From NCBI RefSeq assembly GCF_024158145.1, contig NZ_JAMYXM010000004.1, positions 202,809-266,808 on the forward strand: a stretch of 64,000 nt of DNA, given 5' to 3'. The translations under genes were made by a program, and so were the position numbers. The notes under the pieces are model-generated. The model made no database searches and had not been told where the DNA came from. It saw only the letters and a list, made by a program, of their open reading frames with translations. The stretch is from Notoacmeibacter sp. MSK16QG-6 (GTDB lineage: Bacteria > Pseudomonadota > Alphaproteobacteria > Rhizobiales > Rhizobiaceae). Positions 26,779-35,475 of the stretch are shown here, piece after piece (position 1 is the first letter of the stretch; the number at the start of each line of letters is the position of its first letter).

Positions 26779-27942
26779 ATGGCCATGAGCAAAGAGGTCA
26801 AGACACATCCGGATTATCCGGTGCCGGAGACGATGAAAGCCTGGGTGCTGGGTGATCCTGGCGAACTGACCTATGTCGACAAGCCGGTGCCGGTGCCGAA
26901 GAAGGCTGAAGTGCTCGTCCGCATCGATGCCGTGGCGATCTGCGCGACCGATCTTGAGATCATCCATCACGGTCCGCCGGCGATGATCGAAGGCGGTGAG
27001 CCGTTCAACAAGAACTTCACCCCTGGACACGAATATATGGGCACCGTGGTCGCGCTCGGACCGGGCGTCGATGAATACGAGATCGGCGAGCGCGTAACGG
27101 TCGAGATTCACGCCGGCTGCGGCCAGTGCAAGCGCTGCCGCCAAGGCATGTACACGTCGTGTCACAATTACGGAAAGAATTACGGCGACGTCGACAAGGG
27201 CCATCGCGCAAACGGTTTCACCACCGATGGCGGCTTCGGCGAATATCAGGTCAATAACATCAACACGCTGGTGCATGTCGACGACAGCATGAGCGATGAA
27301 GAAGCGACGCTGGTTGTCACCGCCGGTACGGCAATGTACGGCCTGACGGAACTGGGCGGGCTGGTTGCCGGAGAAAGCGTCGTGGTGACCGGGCCGGGTC
27401 CGATCGGACTGATGGGCGCGGCAGTCGCCAAGGCGCTTGGCGCTCAGCCGGTCATCCTCACCGGTACCCGTGACAACCGTCTTGAGATCGGCCGCAAGCT
27501 AGGCGCCGATCACGTGATCAATGTTCGCAACGAAGACGCTGTCGAGAAGGTTCGCGAATATACCGGCGGCAAAGGCGCAGACTATGTGGTCGAGTGCTCT
27601 GGCGCGCCGAATTCTATGAACGAAGCTGCTTTGATGCTCAATCGTGGCGGCAAGATCTGCCTGGCTGCCTTCCCTGGCACATCGCCAGAGATCGACGTGG
27701 CCTATCTGGTTCGCAACAACATCTACGTCTACGGCATCCGTGGCGAAGGCAAGACCGCGACCCACCGGGCCGAAGCCTTCATGCGGCAGAAGCGCTTCGA
27801 TGCCGGGCTGATCCACACGCACACCTTCGATATGGCTGATCTGCCCGAAGCGCTGCGCTACGCCAAGGATCGCGTTGAGGACGCCATCAAGGTCGTCGTG
27901 CGCAACAAGCATGCCGCGCAGCAACGCGCTGCGGCTGAGTAG
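26779..27942 (+). CDS. Zinc-dependent alcohol dehydrogenase (MDR family)
   Basis: 387 aa medium-chain dehydrogenase. The catalytic zinc ligands are in AICATDLE and PGHEYMG. The structural zinc has four cysteines in CGQCKRCRQGMYTSC. The NAD-binding loop is VTGPGPIGLMGAAVAKALGA. The relatives I recognise act on threonine, sorbitol or other polyols, so it probably oxidises a secondary alcohol of a polyhydroxy compound. AGGAGG at 26762-26767 supports ATG 26779. First enzyme gene of the IclR-linked operon. Confidence 0.88.
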   Translation: MAMSKEVKTHPDYPVPETMKAWVLGDPGELTYVDKPVPVPKKAEVLVRIDAVAICATDLEIIHHGPPAMIEGGEPFNKNFTPGHEYMGTVVALGPGVDEYEIGERVTVEIHAGCGQCKRCRQGMYTSCHNYGKNYGDVDKGHRANGFTTDGGFGEYQVNNINTLVHVDDSMSDEEATLVVTAGTAMYGLTELGGLVAGESVVVTGPGPIGLMGAAVAKALGAQPVILTGTRDNRLEIGRKLGADHVINVRNEDAVEKVREYTGGKGADYVVECSGAPNSMNEAALMLNRGGKICLAAFPGTSPEIDVAYLVRNNIYVYGIRGEGKTATHRAEAFMRQKRFDAGLIHTHTFDMADLPEALRYAKDRVEDAIKVVVRNKHAAQQRAAAE

Positions 27943-27953
27943 TCCTGCCGACA

Positions 27954-27983
27954 TGCCGCGGCCGCCGACAGGCAGCCGCGGCA
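27954..27983 (+). other. Intra-operon hairpin after the alcohol dehydrogenase gene
   Basis: Perfect inverted repeat TGCCGCGG (27954-27961) and CCGCGGCA (27976-27983) in the 85-base gap before the RidA gene. There is no T tract, so it is more likely an mRNA-stabilising or partial attenuating structure than a full terminator. Confidence 0.45.
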
Positions 27984-28027
27984 GTTTACCCAACTGAAAT
28001 TTGCCATCCGGTGAACAGGAGCCGTCA

Positions 28028-28501
28028 ATGATACGTCATCTCGCCATCTGCATCGCAGCCGGTATGCTTGCGACGTCAGCGATCGCAGCGGACGATGTTT
28101 CGCCCAATGGCGTGCGCACCCTGTCACCTGAAGGCGGCATTCAGCCGACTGCGACCTGGGCGCTCGGAACCCGCGCCGGCGACTTTGTCTATGTCGCCGG
28201 GATGCGAGGCATCGACGCCGCGACCAACGCACTTGTCGAAGGTGACGAAGCCCGCGTGCGTAAAGCGTTCGAAAATATGCAGCTGATCGCGAAATCCGAA
28301 GGGGCGAGCCTGCGCGATGCGGTGCGGCTGGTTGTCTACACTACCGACATGTACCGCTTCCGCCCCATTGTGAATGCGATCCAGAAAGAATTGTGGGGCG
28401 ATGGTCCCTATCCACCGCGCACCATCGTCGAAGTCGATCGCCTGAATCAGGACGACATCGTTGAAATCGAGGGGACTTTCTACGCCCCTGAACAAGACTG
28501 A
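28028..28501 (+). CDS. RidA-family protein with export signal
   Basis: 157 aa. Residues 1-20 form a clean signal peptide (MIRHLAICIAAGMLATSAIA, cleavage after AIA). The rest is a RidA/YjgF fold: GDFVYVAGMRG, VRKAFENMQLIAKSEGAS, LVVYTTDMYRF and the active-site arginine in PPRTIVEVDRL. Cytoplasmic RidA hydrolyses reactive enamine/imine intermediates; exported members of the family have no settled role. AGGAG sits seven bases before ATG 28028. It lies within the catabolic operon, just upstream of the molybdenum hydroxylase genes. Confidence 0.85.
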   Translation: MIRHLAICIAAGMLATSAIAADDVSPNGVRTLSPEGGIQPTATWALGTRAGDFVYVAGMRGIDAATNALVEGDEARVRKAFENMQLIAKSEGASLRDAVRLVVYTTDMYRFRPIVNAIQKELWGDGPYPPRTIVEVDRLNQDDIVEIEGTFYAPEQD

Positions 28502-28540
28502 CGGCCGGTCGCAATTCTCCGGGGAGGAGAGAAAAGCCAT

Positions 28541-29458
28541 ATGCTCACTTGTGACACATATCTCATGCCGACCACGCTGAAAGATGCGCTGCAGGTCTGG
28601 GCCGACGCGCCCGAAGGCAGCCGTCTGGTGGCCGGTGCAACCGATATTCTGCCCTGGGCGCGCGACGGGCGCGCCGGCGACGTCCATCTGCCCTGCATGG
28701 TCGACATAACACGTGTCAGCGAGTTGCAGGGCTATGAGGTGCAGGGCGACCGCGTGCGGCTGAACGCCAATATGGTCTTCCAGCAGTTTCTGGAAGATGA
28801 GACGCTTATCCGGCTGCTGCCGAATATGCCCTATTGCGCCGCCTGGTTCGCAGACGATCAAATTCGCCAGCAGGCGACGCTTGTCGGCAACATCGTCAAC
28901 GCCTCGCCCGCCGGAGATGGCCTGCCGCCCGTTCTTACGCTGAATGGCGAGATAGAACTGGCCCGGCTGCAGGATGGCGCTGTCGTTACGCGCCGCCTTC
29001 CTGTCGCTGATTTCGTCACCGGACCCGGCCGCACCGAGCTCGATGCCGGAGAGATCGCCACTGCCGTCTATGTGGATGCGATGGAAGGGTATGGCGGGTC
29101 GTTCCAGAAAGTCGGAATGCGCCGCTCGCTCGTCATATCCGCAGTCTGCTGCGCAGCTCTGGTGCGAACCGACGCCAGCGGCAAGGTGTTCGAGGACATC
29201 CGTCTCTCAATAGGCGGCATCGGTCCGCGCCCCATCCGCCTTCACGACATCGAAGAGATGTTGCGCGGGCAGGAAATGACCCGCGAGCTGGTCGCTCAGG
29301 CCAGCCTGAAACCTGCTGAACTGGTCGCTTCGCGCAGCCGTGTGGAATACCGCCGCGCCGTGACCAGCGGCTTCGTCGAAGCCGCTATCGAGGACGCCCT
29401 GGTTGCGCTGGGCGCTCCGAAGCCGGAACCCGAACAGAGGGAGACGCTCAATGCCTGA
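28541..29458 (+). CDS. Molybdenum hydroxylase FAD-binding subunit (XdhB/CoxM type)
   Basis: 305 aa. The FAD-binding PCMH region has LVAGATDILPWARDG near residue 28 and QQATLVGNIVNASPAGDG near residue 107. The C-terminal CO-dehydrogenase flavoprotein domain starts around residue 175 (GGSFQKVGMRRSLVISAV). It passes electrons from the iron-sulfur clusters to NAD or quinone in xanthine/aldehyde dehydrogenase-type complexes. AGGAGA precedes ATG. It overlaps the next gene by 8 bases. Confidence 0.88.
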   Translation: MLTCDTYLMPTTLKDALQVWADAPEGSRLVAGATDILPWARDGRAGDVHLPCMVDITRVSELQGYEVQGDRVRLNANMVFQQFLEDETLIRLLPNMPYCAAWFADDQIRQQATLVGNIVNASPAGDGLPPVLTLNGEIELARLQDGAVVTRRLPVADFVTGPGRTELDAGEIATAVYVDAMEGYGGSFQKVGMRRSLVISAVCCAALVRTDASGKVFEDIRLSIGGIGPRPIRLHDIEEMLRGQEMTRELVAQASLKPAELVASRSRVEYRRAVTSGFVEAAIEDALVALGAPKPEPEQRETLNA

Positions 29459-31337
29459 TCTCAACATCGACTTCACCGTAAACGGCCGAAAGGTGGCCCG
29501 TAAGGTCGACCCGTCGCGGCGACTTCTCGACCTGTTGCGCGATGATCTGACTCTGACCGGCACAAAGGAAGGCTGCGGCGCCGGCGAATGCGGCACATGT
29601 TCCGTTTTCGTCGACGGCAAGCTCGTCAAATCCTGCCTGATGCCGGCTGCCAAGGCGCAAGGCGCGGATATCGAAACCGTCGAGGGACTCGCCGCGCCGG
29701 GCGAACTGACGCCTGTGCAGCGCGCATTCCACAAGACGGGCGCAAGCCAATGCGGTTTTTGCATTCCCGGTATGGTCATGGCCGCTACATCGGCCCTGCG
29801 CGAAAATCCCAATGCCGGGATCGAAGAAATCAAGGAGCGCATGGGTGGCAATATCTGTCGCTGTACCGGCTACACCAAGATTTTCGAGGCAGTCGAAATC
29901 GCTCGCGATGTGATTGCCGGAAAGCTACCGCAGACGGCGCTGAACCAGGATGGGGCCGCCAGCAGTTTCATCGGTCACAACACCCGCCGGCTGGATGCAC
30001 CATCCAAAGTGTCGGGCCGTCTCAAATATGCCGGTGATATGGACATGCAGGGCATGCTGCATATGCAGGTTCTGCGCTCACCCCATGCGCATGCGCGGAT
30101 CGTGAAGATCGACACGTCGCGGGCCGAGGCGCTGCCGGGTGTACACTGCGTCATTACCAGCGAAGACGTGCCGGGAACCGATGGGTTCGGCGTTTTCGTG
30201 CACGACCAGCCAATCATGGCGCGCGGCAAGGTGCGTCATGTGGGCGAAGCGGTCGCTGCAGTGGCTGCCGATACGGTGCGTATCGCTCGTGAGGCCACCC
30301 GCCTCATCGAGGTCGAGTACGAAGAGCTGCCCGGTCTTTACGATCCCGAAGATGCCCTGAAAGAGGGCGCGCCGGTGATTCACGATTATGCGGCTGACAA
30401 CGTCGTCAAGCATATTCCGGTTCGGAAAGGCGATATCGAAAAAGGCTTTGCCGAGGCCGATATTATCCTCACCGATGATTTCTCGACCCAGCAGGTCGAG
30501 CATGCCTATCTGGAGCCAGAAGCGGGCATCGCCTATGTCGATCACGACGATGTTGTGACGGTGATTTCGCCGAGCCAGAACATCACGCACCATCGGCATA
30601 TGCTGTCGCACATCATCGACAAGCCCATCAACAAGGTGCGGTTTATCATGTCTCCTGTCGGCGGCGGTTTCGGCGGCAAGGAAGACATGATCTATCAGGG
30701 GATGCTGGCGCTGGCGGCGATGAAGACCCATCGCCCGATAAAGCTGGTCTTCACACGCGAAGAGTCCTTCATCGCTTCGGCAAAGAGGCATCCCTCTCGC
30801 ACCCATTACAAAATGGGCCTGACCCGCGACGGCCGGATCACGGCCATCGAATTCTCGATGCTTTCGGACGGCGGCGCCTACGGCATGTCTTCGGAAGGGG
30901 TGATGCGCAAGGCAGCCATCCTGTCCTGCGGTCCGTACGAGATCCACAATCTCAAAGTCGATACCCGTGTGGTCTACACCAACAACACGCCGTCCGGCGC
31001 GTTCCGAACCTTCGGTGGAATGCAGGCGCAGTTCGCGACGGAATCGATGATGGATATGGCCGCTGAAAAGCTGGGGCTCGATCCATTTGAAATCCGGCGT
31101 CGCAATATGATGAAGGCCGGTTCGCTAACCCATACTCAGCAGAAGCTGAACTCGGCGTCGATCGGCACCGTGCTGGAAGCAGCAGAAAAGGCCTGCCGTT
31201 GGGAGTCTGGCGCACCCACCGTTCGCGGCGAAACCCGCGGTGACCTCGGTGGCCCGGATACCCGCCAGCCCTGCACCTTGGGCGCGCGCTTCGCGGAAGC
31301 CGCGACTCAGATCGAGAAAGCAAAGGTGGCATCATGA
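29451..31337 (+). CDS. Fused [2Fe-2S] subunit plus N-terminal half of molybdopterin subunit
   Basis: 628 aa fusion. Residues 1-160 are the two-cluster iron-sulfur subunit: plant-ferredoxin type CGAGECGTC...SC, then CGFCIPGM and NICRCTGY. From about 180 on comes the first half of a xanthine/aldehyde-oxidoreductase large subunit: IGHNTRRLDAPSKVSG, GGGFGGKEDM, and a substrate-pocket FRTFGGMQAQF. The chain stops after a charged helix, and the rest of the molybdenum subunit is the next gene, which starts at an ATGA overlap. The last 40 codons keep the same strong G/C third-base bias, so this looks like a true gene end rather than a frameshift. Separate small and large subunits are the usual form. 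Confidence 0.88.
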   Translation: MPDLNIDFTVNGRKVARKVDPSRRLLDLLRDDLTLTGTKEGCGAGECGTCSVFVDGKLVKSCLMPAAKAQGADIETVEGLAAPGELTPVQRAFHKTGASQCGFCIPGMVMAATSALRENPNAGIEEIKERMGGNICRCTGYTKIFEAVEIARDVIAGKLPQTALNQDGAASSFIGHNTRRLDAPSKVSGRLKYAGDMDMQGMLHMQVLRSPHAHARIVKIDTSRAEALPGVHCVITSEDVPGTDGFGVFVHDQPIMARGKVRHVGEAVAAVAADTVRIAREATRLIEVEYEELPGLYDPEDALKEGAPVIHDYAADNVVKHIPVRKGDIEKGFAEADIILTDDFSTQQVEHAYLEPEAGIAYVDHDDVVTVISPSQNITHHRHMLSHIIDKPINKVRFIMSPVGGGFGGKEDMIYQGMLALAAMKTHRPIKLVFTREESFIASAKRHPSRTHYKMGLTRDGRITAIEFSMLSDGGAYGMSSEGVMRKAAILSCGPYEIHNLKVDTRVVYTNNTPSGAFRTFGGMQAQFATESMMDMAAEKLGLDPFEIRRRNMMKAGSLTHTQQKLNSASIGTVLEAAEKACRWESGAPTVRGETRGDLGGPDTRQPCTLGARFAEAATQIEKAKVAS

Positions 31338-32341
31338 AACGCAAGCTCAAAGGCCGCGGCGTTGCCGCTTCCTGGTACGGGATCGCCCGCACTGCGACCA
31401 TCGACCGTGCCGGCGCATGGGCCGAATTGGACGATGGCGGCACCGCAAAGGTCGTGACGGGCGTCACGGAAATCGGTGAAGGCATTCTGACGCTGCTCAG
31501 CCAGGTTGCCGCCGAAGAGCTGGGTGTGCGCCCTGAACAGGTCACCATTGGCGACAACGATACGGCGCGGTCGCCAGAGGCGGCTCACGCCGGCGCTACC
31601 CGCCAGACATATATGATCGGCAATTCGGTGGCGCTGGCCTGCCGCGAGGCGCGGTCCCGGCTATTCGATGAAATGTCCAAGGTATGGGATGTGCCGGTCG
31701 ACGATCTGCGCAGTTTCGACGGGTTTCTCTGGGCCGAGAACACCAATAAGCGCATCACGATGGAAGAGGCGGTCGATACCTGCAAGAAGCGCGGCGTCGT
31801 GCCGGTCGGCTCGGGCAGCTTCACCGCTCACGGTACCGGTCTTGACCCCGTGGACGGCACCGGCAGCCCATGGCAGGCCTACGTGTTTGGCACACAGGTT
31901 GCCGAGGTTGAGGTCGACACCATCACCGGTGAAGTGCAGGTTCTTGGTATCTGGGCCGCGCACGATGTCGGGCGCGCGATCAACCCGCGCGGCGTGGAAG
32001 GTCAGATCGAGGGCGGCGTGGTGCAGGGCCTCGGCCAGGCCCTCATGGAAGATTACCAGACGCAGGATGGTCATGCCGTGACGCATGGCTTTGCCAAATA
32101 CATTCTGCCGACATCGCTCGATGTGCCGCAAATCAATTCAATCGTCGTCGAAGATCCCGATCCGCTCAGCCCGCTGGGCGCGAAGGGTATCGGCGAACCC
32201 GCCCTGGTGCCGACAGCGCCGGCGGTGATGAACGCAATCTATGACGCTATCGGCGTCAGGATCCGCGACCTGCCCGCCACGCCCGAGAAGGTTCTGGCGG
32301 CCTTGCAGGAGAAGCGCAGGGAGGCGCAAACGGCCGCCTAA
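31334..32341 (+). CDS. C-terminal half of molybdopterin-binding hydroxylase subunit
   Basis: 335 aa. It completes the molybdenum cofactor domain missing from the gene before it: RGVAASWYGIAR, GVTEIGEGILTLLSQVAAEE (MPT contact), AGATRQTYMIGNSV, VDTITGEVQVLGIWAAHDVG and KGIGEPALVPTAPAV, where the GIGE glutamate is the catalytic base of this enzyme family. Together with the flavin and iron-sulfur genes it forms a full three-cofactor hydroxylase that would oxidise an aldehyde or hydroxylate a carbon next to a heteroatom. Substrate unknown. The start overlaps the previous stop (ATGA). Confidence 0.87.
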   Translation: MKRKLKGRGVAASWYGIARTATIDRAGAWAELDDGGTAKVVTGVTEIGEGILTLLSQVAAEELGVRPEQVTIGDNDTARSPEAAHAGATRQTYMIGNSVALACREARSRLFDEMSKVWDVPVDDLRSFDGFLWAENTNKRITMEEAVDTCKKRGVVPVGSGSFTAHGTGLDPVDGTGSPWQAYVFGTQVAEVEVDTITGEVQVLGIWAAHDVGRAINPRGVEGQIEGGVVQGLGQALMEDYQTQDGHAVTHGFAKYILPTSLDVPQINSIVVEDPDPLSPLGAKGIGEPALVPTAPAVMNAIYDAIGVRIRDLPATPEKVLAALQEKRREAQTAA

Positions 32342-32365
32342 GAGCCGACCGACTCCGAAGCGAAA

Positions 32366-32393
32366 GGCACGGCCGCAGGAGGGCGGCCGTGCC
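32366..32393 (+). terminator. Strong hairpin between the hydroxylase genes and tctC
   Basis: Perfect 11-pair GC-rich stem GGCACGGCCGC-AGGAGG-GCGGCCGTGCC. There is no T tract after it. It probably ends part of the transcripts or protects upstream mRNA, allowing the binding protein gene to be expressed at its own level. Confidence 0.6.
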
Positions 32394-32427
32394 ATTGCAC
32401 CGATCCGATCACCCTAGGGAGGAACAC

Positions 32428-33396
32428 ATGCTGAAAAGTCTTACACGTTTAACAACAGGGGTACTGGCAGCCGCAGCCATTGGGATGGCCGGCAGCGTTT
32501 CGGCTACCGCTGCCGATTTCCCGACGAAGCCGGTCGAAATGACCGTTCTGTTCGGGGGTACGGCGAATACCATTGCCCAGGTTCTGTCTGAACTCATGAC
32601 GGACGAGTTGGGCAATCCCGTTGTGCCGGTCAGTCGCCCAGGCGGCGGTGGCGCGGTTGGCTATGCCTTCGTGCAGGGTTCACGGCCAGACGGCTACAAC
32701 ATTGTTTGGAATTCGAACTCTATCAATACGTCCCATCACACCGGCAAGATTCCGTTCGACTACACTGCGTTCGAGCCCGTCGCCCAGGTGTCGGTCGAGA
32801 CGCCGGCTTTGGCCGTTTCCAGCGACAAGGGATGGGAATCGCTTTCTGACATGGCCGAAGCGGTGAAGGCTATGGACGGCACGCTGAAGGTCGGTATTTC
32901 CGGCAAAGGCTCGTTCACGCACCTGACATCGGCGGCGCTGTTCGACTGGATGGGGATCGGCGATAAGGTCAGCTACATCTCCTATGGCGATGGCAAGGCT
33001 CCGGTCGAGCTTCTGGCGGGGCGTATCGACGCCGCGATTCAGTGGCCCGGACAGTTCAAGTCCTATGTCGATACCAACAAGATCTCTGTTCTGGCCGTTA
33101 CCGGCAATGAGCGTGTCGATATTCTTCCGGACGTGCCCACCGCTTCCGAACAGGGCGTCGATATCAACATCACCATGTGGCGTGGGCTTGCCGTACCGAA
33201 AGGCACACCCAAGGAAGTGATCGCCAAGCTCGAAAGCGCGGCCAAAGCAGCCACCGAGAGTGAGAAGTTCAAAGAAGCGTCGGTCAATCTCGGCTTTACG
33301 CCCGCCTATCTCGATGCGTCCGCCTTCGGTGATCGTATCGCCAAGGACGACGGCTTTTACCAAGAGCTTCTGACCTCGCTCGGCATGACGAACTGA
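32428..33396 (+). CDS. tctC: Tripartite tricarboxylate transporter substrate-binding protein (TctC/Bug)
   Basis: 322 aa periplasmic protein. Signal peptide about 1-28 ending SATAAD. The Bug fold follows: FPTKPVEMTVLFGGTANTIA, VPVSRPGGGGAVGYAFV, and the ligand loop of residues around 125-175. Bug proteins hold carboxylated ligands by two water-bridged loops, which suggests that the imported compound is an acid. GGGAGG precedes ATG 32428 at good spacing. The open frame 13 codons further upstream adds a non-signal sequence and is not used. Confidence 0.88.
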   Translation: MLKSLTRLTTGVLAAAAIGMAGSVSATAADFPTKPVEMTVLFGGTANTIAQVLSELMTDELGNPVVPVSRPGGGGAVGYAFVQGSRPDGYNIVWNSNSINTSHHTGKIPFDYTAFEPVAQVSVETPALAVSSDKGWESLSDMAEAVKAMDGTLKVGISGKGSFTHLTSAALFDWMGIGDKVSYISYGDGKAPVELLAGRIDAAIQWPGQFKSYVDTNKISVLAVTGNERVDILPDVPTASEQGVDINITMWRGLAVPKGTPKEVIAKLESAAKAATESEKFKEASVNLGFTPAYLDASAFGDRIAKDDGFYQELLTSLGMTN

Positions 33397-33403
33397 GGAC
33401 TTG

Positions 33404-33436
33404 TTCGCGGCGGCGACATCGATGCGCCGCCGCGAA
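33404..33436 (+). terminator. Attenuator-type hairpin after tctC
   Basis: Perfect 12-pair stem TTCGCGGCGGCG / CGCCGCCGCGAA around a 9-base loop, directly after the binding-protein stop. Such stems below binding-protein genes typically stabilise that mRNA and lower expression of the membrane subunits. No T tract. Confidence 0.65.
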
Positions 33437-33459
33437 TTGCCGGCCCAGGGAGATCATGA

Positions 33460-33960
33460 ATGACTGAACATCGCAGCGCCGTCGCGACAGGCGCGATCCT
33501 GACACTTATTGCCGTCGCGTGGTGTGCCTACGTTTGGAACACGATCCCTCCCGGAGCGGGTGGCGCAGATGTCGGACCGCGCGCCTTCCCTCTACTTCTA
33601 GGGGCGATCCTCGGCGTGCTGGCTGCAGGCTATGCCGTCGCAAACGCGCTGGCCGCCAAGCGTTCACCGAACACGGTTTCGGCGACTGAGCCAAAGGACA
33701 CCTCGTCCCATGGCAAAGAGTTTCCGATGATGGTTCTGACCTTCCTTTTGCTGGTCATATACGGCTTCGCCATGCCTCGTATCGGTTTTGTTCTTGCGAC
33801 AGCCCTTACGGTTTTTCTCGGCGTTGTCGTGGTTGTGCGCAGCCGTTCGCTACCGCTCATCATTCTGATGCCGCTTGGCGTCACTTTCGGCTGCTGGCTT
33901 GTCTTCGGCAAAATCATGGACATTCCACTCGCCGTCGGCAGATGGATTTCACTGGGCTAG
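33460..33960 (+). CDS. tctB: Tripartite tricarboxylate transporter small membrane subunit TctB
   Basis: 166 aa with four hydrophobic segments (about 8-26, 42-64, 86-104 and 110-160, broken by RSRSLP). GADVGPRAFPLLLGAI is the conserved TctB turn. It is placed between tctC and tctA, as is usual. It forms the membrane complex with TctA. Confidence 0.85.
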   Translation: MTEHRSAVATGAILTLIAVAWCAYVWNTIPPGAGGADVGPRAFPLLLGAILGVLAAGYAVANALAAKRSPNTVSATEPKDTSSHGKEFPMMVLTFLLLVIYGFAMPRIGFVLATALTVFLGVVVVVRSRSLPLIILMPLGVTFGCWLVFGKIMDIPLAVGRWISLG

Positions 33961-33963
33961 ATC

Positions 33964-35475
33964 ATGGACAGTTTTTACCAAGCCCTGCAGCTATCGTTCA
34001 GCGTATCGGCCATAGGCGCGGTCGGTCTCGGTACGCTGATCGGGCTTATATTCGGAGCGATCCCCGGCCTTACCTTCACTGTGGCGCTCGCGCTGGCGCT
34101 GCCGATCACCTTCGGTATGGATGCCGTCGCTGCGACCGGTCTTCTTCTCGGCACCTATATTGGCGGCATGACCGGTGGCTCCGTCTCAGCGATTTTGCTC
34201 GGTATACCCGGCACGCCGTCATCAGCCGCGACTGTTCTGGATGGCTATCCGCTGACCCGTCAGGGTCGGGCTTCAATCGCCCTCGGCACGGCGGTAATCG
34301 TTTCCACCATGGGCGGACTTTTCTCGCTGGTGGTGATGATGGTCTCCGTCAATATCGTCAGCCAGATCGCAATCAAATTCGGTCCCGCCGAGATTTTCGC
34401 TCTCGTCCTGTTCGGCATGTCCACCATTTGTGGTCTCTCCGGTAAAAGCATGATCAAGGGTCTGATCGCCGGTGCGCTGGGTCTGATGGTCATGACAATC
34501 GGTATCGACCAGATCGATGGCGTCAACCGAATGACATTCGGCTCGGTCAACATGCTCCAGGGCGTCAATCTTCTGGTGGCGATGATCGGCCTGTTCGCAG
34601 TACCGTTCATTATCGATGCATTCGCCCGCTACGCCCGTGGCGACAAGACGCTGAACCTCACCGGATCGCTCAAGGCTGAGCTACCCTCCTTCGGGATATT
34701 GAAAGCAAACTCATGGTTGATCGCGCGCTGCTCGGCGATTGGTACTGCAATCGGTGCCATTCCCGGGACAGGCGGGGCTATCGCGGCATTTCTCGCCTAT
34801 GACCATGCGCGGCGTTTTTCGGGCAATCCCGATCGGTTCGGCAATGGTTCCATCGAGGGCGTTATCGCGCCGGAAACCGCCAATAACGCCGTGACCGGCG
34901 GCACGCTGATCCCACTGCTTTCGCTTGGTATTCCAGGCGATCCCGCCACGGCCATCGTTCTTGCAGGGCTAATGGTGCACGGCATCATTCCCGGCCCGGC
35001 GATGTTCATGAACTCCGCTGTCGAGGTCTACGGGATCTATATCGAAGTCGTGCTGGCTTATCTGTTCGTTCTGGCCTTGCAATTGCTGGGTATCCGCCTG
35101 TTCGTTTACGTATTGAGGGTTCCGCAACACCTGCTCGCACTGGTCATTCTGGTTCTCTGCGTGGTCGGTTCCTACTCGGTGCGCAACTCGGTCTTCGACA
35201 TTTACACCATGGCTGTGATTGGCGTGATGGCCTGGGGGCTGATCCGTCTGGGCATTCCGATAACGCCGGTCATCCTCGGCATGGTTCTGGGTCCGACGCT
35301 GGAAAACGAATTCCGCACCGCCATGGCGCTGTCGGATGGAGACTGGGACATTTTCTACACTTCACCCGTGGCGCTGGCCTTCTTCGGCTTCGCTGCCCTG
35401 ATTGTCGTGCTGCAATCGCTCAGCGGTATACGGCTTCGGCGAAACGCAAAACTGGCAGAAAAAAGCAATGCTTGA
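33964..35475 (+). CDS. tctA: Tripartite tricarboxylate transporter large membrane subunit TctA
   Basis: 503 aa with about eleven transmembrane helices. The two conserved TctA glycine-rich stretches are present: GAIPGLTFTVALALALPITF near residue 27 and GAIPGTGGAIAAFLAYDHAR near residue 262, the second with GIPGDPATAIVLAGL following. It starts three bases after the tctB stop and overlaps the next gene by 8 bases. Transport is ion-coupled and needs TctC. Confidence 0.92.
   Translation: MDSFYQALQLSFSVSAIGAVGLGTLIGLIFGAIPGLTFTVALALALPITFGMDAVAATGLLLGTYIGGMTGGSVSAILLGIPGTPSSAATVLDGYPLTRQGRASIALGTAVIVSTMGGLFSLVVMMVSVNIVSQIAIKFGPAEIFALVLFGMSTICGLSGKSMIKGLIAGALGLMVMTIGIDQIDGVNRMTFGSVNMLQGVNLLVAMIGLFAVPFIIDAFARYARGDKTLNLTGSLKAELPSFGILKANSWLIARCSAIGTAIGAIPGTGGAIAAFLAYDHARRFSGNPDRFGNGSIEGVIAPETANNAVTGGTLIPLLSLGIPGDPATAIVLAGLMVHGIIPGPAMFMNSAVEVYGIYIEVVLAYLFVLALQLLGIRLFVYVLRVPQHLLALVILVLCVVGSYSVRNSVFDIYTMAVIGVMAWGLIRLGIPITPVILGMVLGPTLENEFRTAMALSDGDWDIFYTSPVALAFFGFAALIVVLQSLSGIRLRRNAKLAEKSNA

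Noticed and set aside
31200..31400. Frameshift splitting the molybdenum subunit
   Set aside because: Reading frames before and after keep strong third-base G/C bias up to the ATGA overlap, and the other frames give no better continuation; treated as a real split, to be confirmed by reads.
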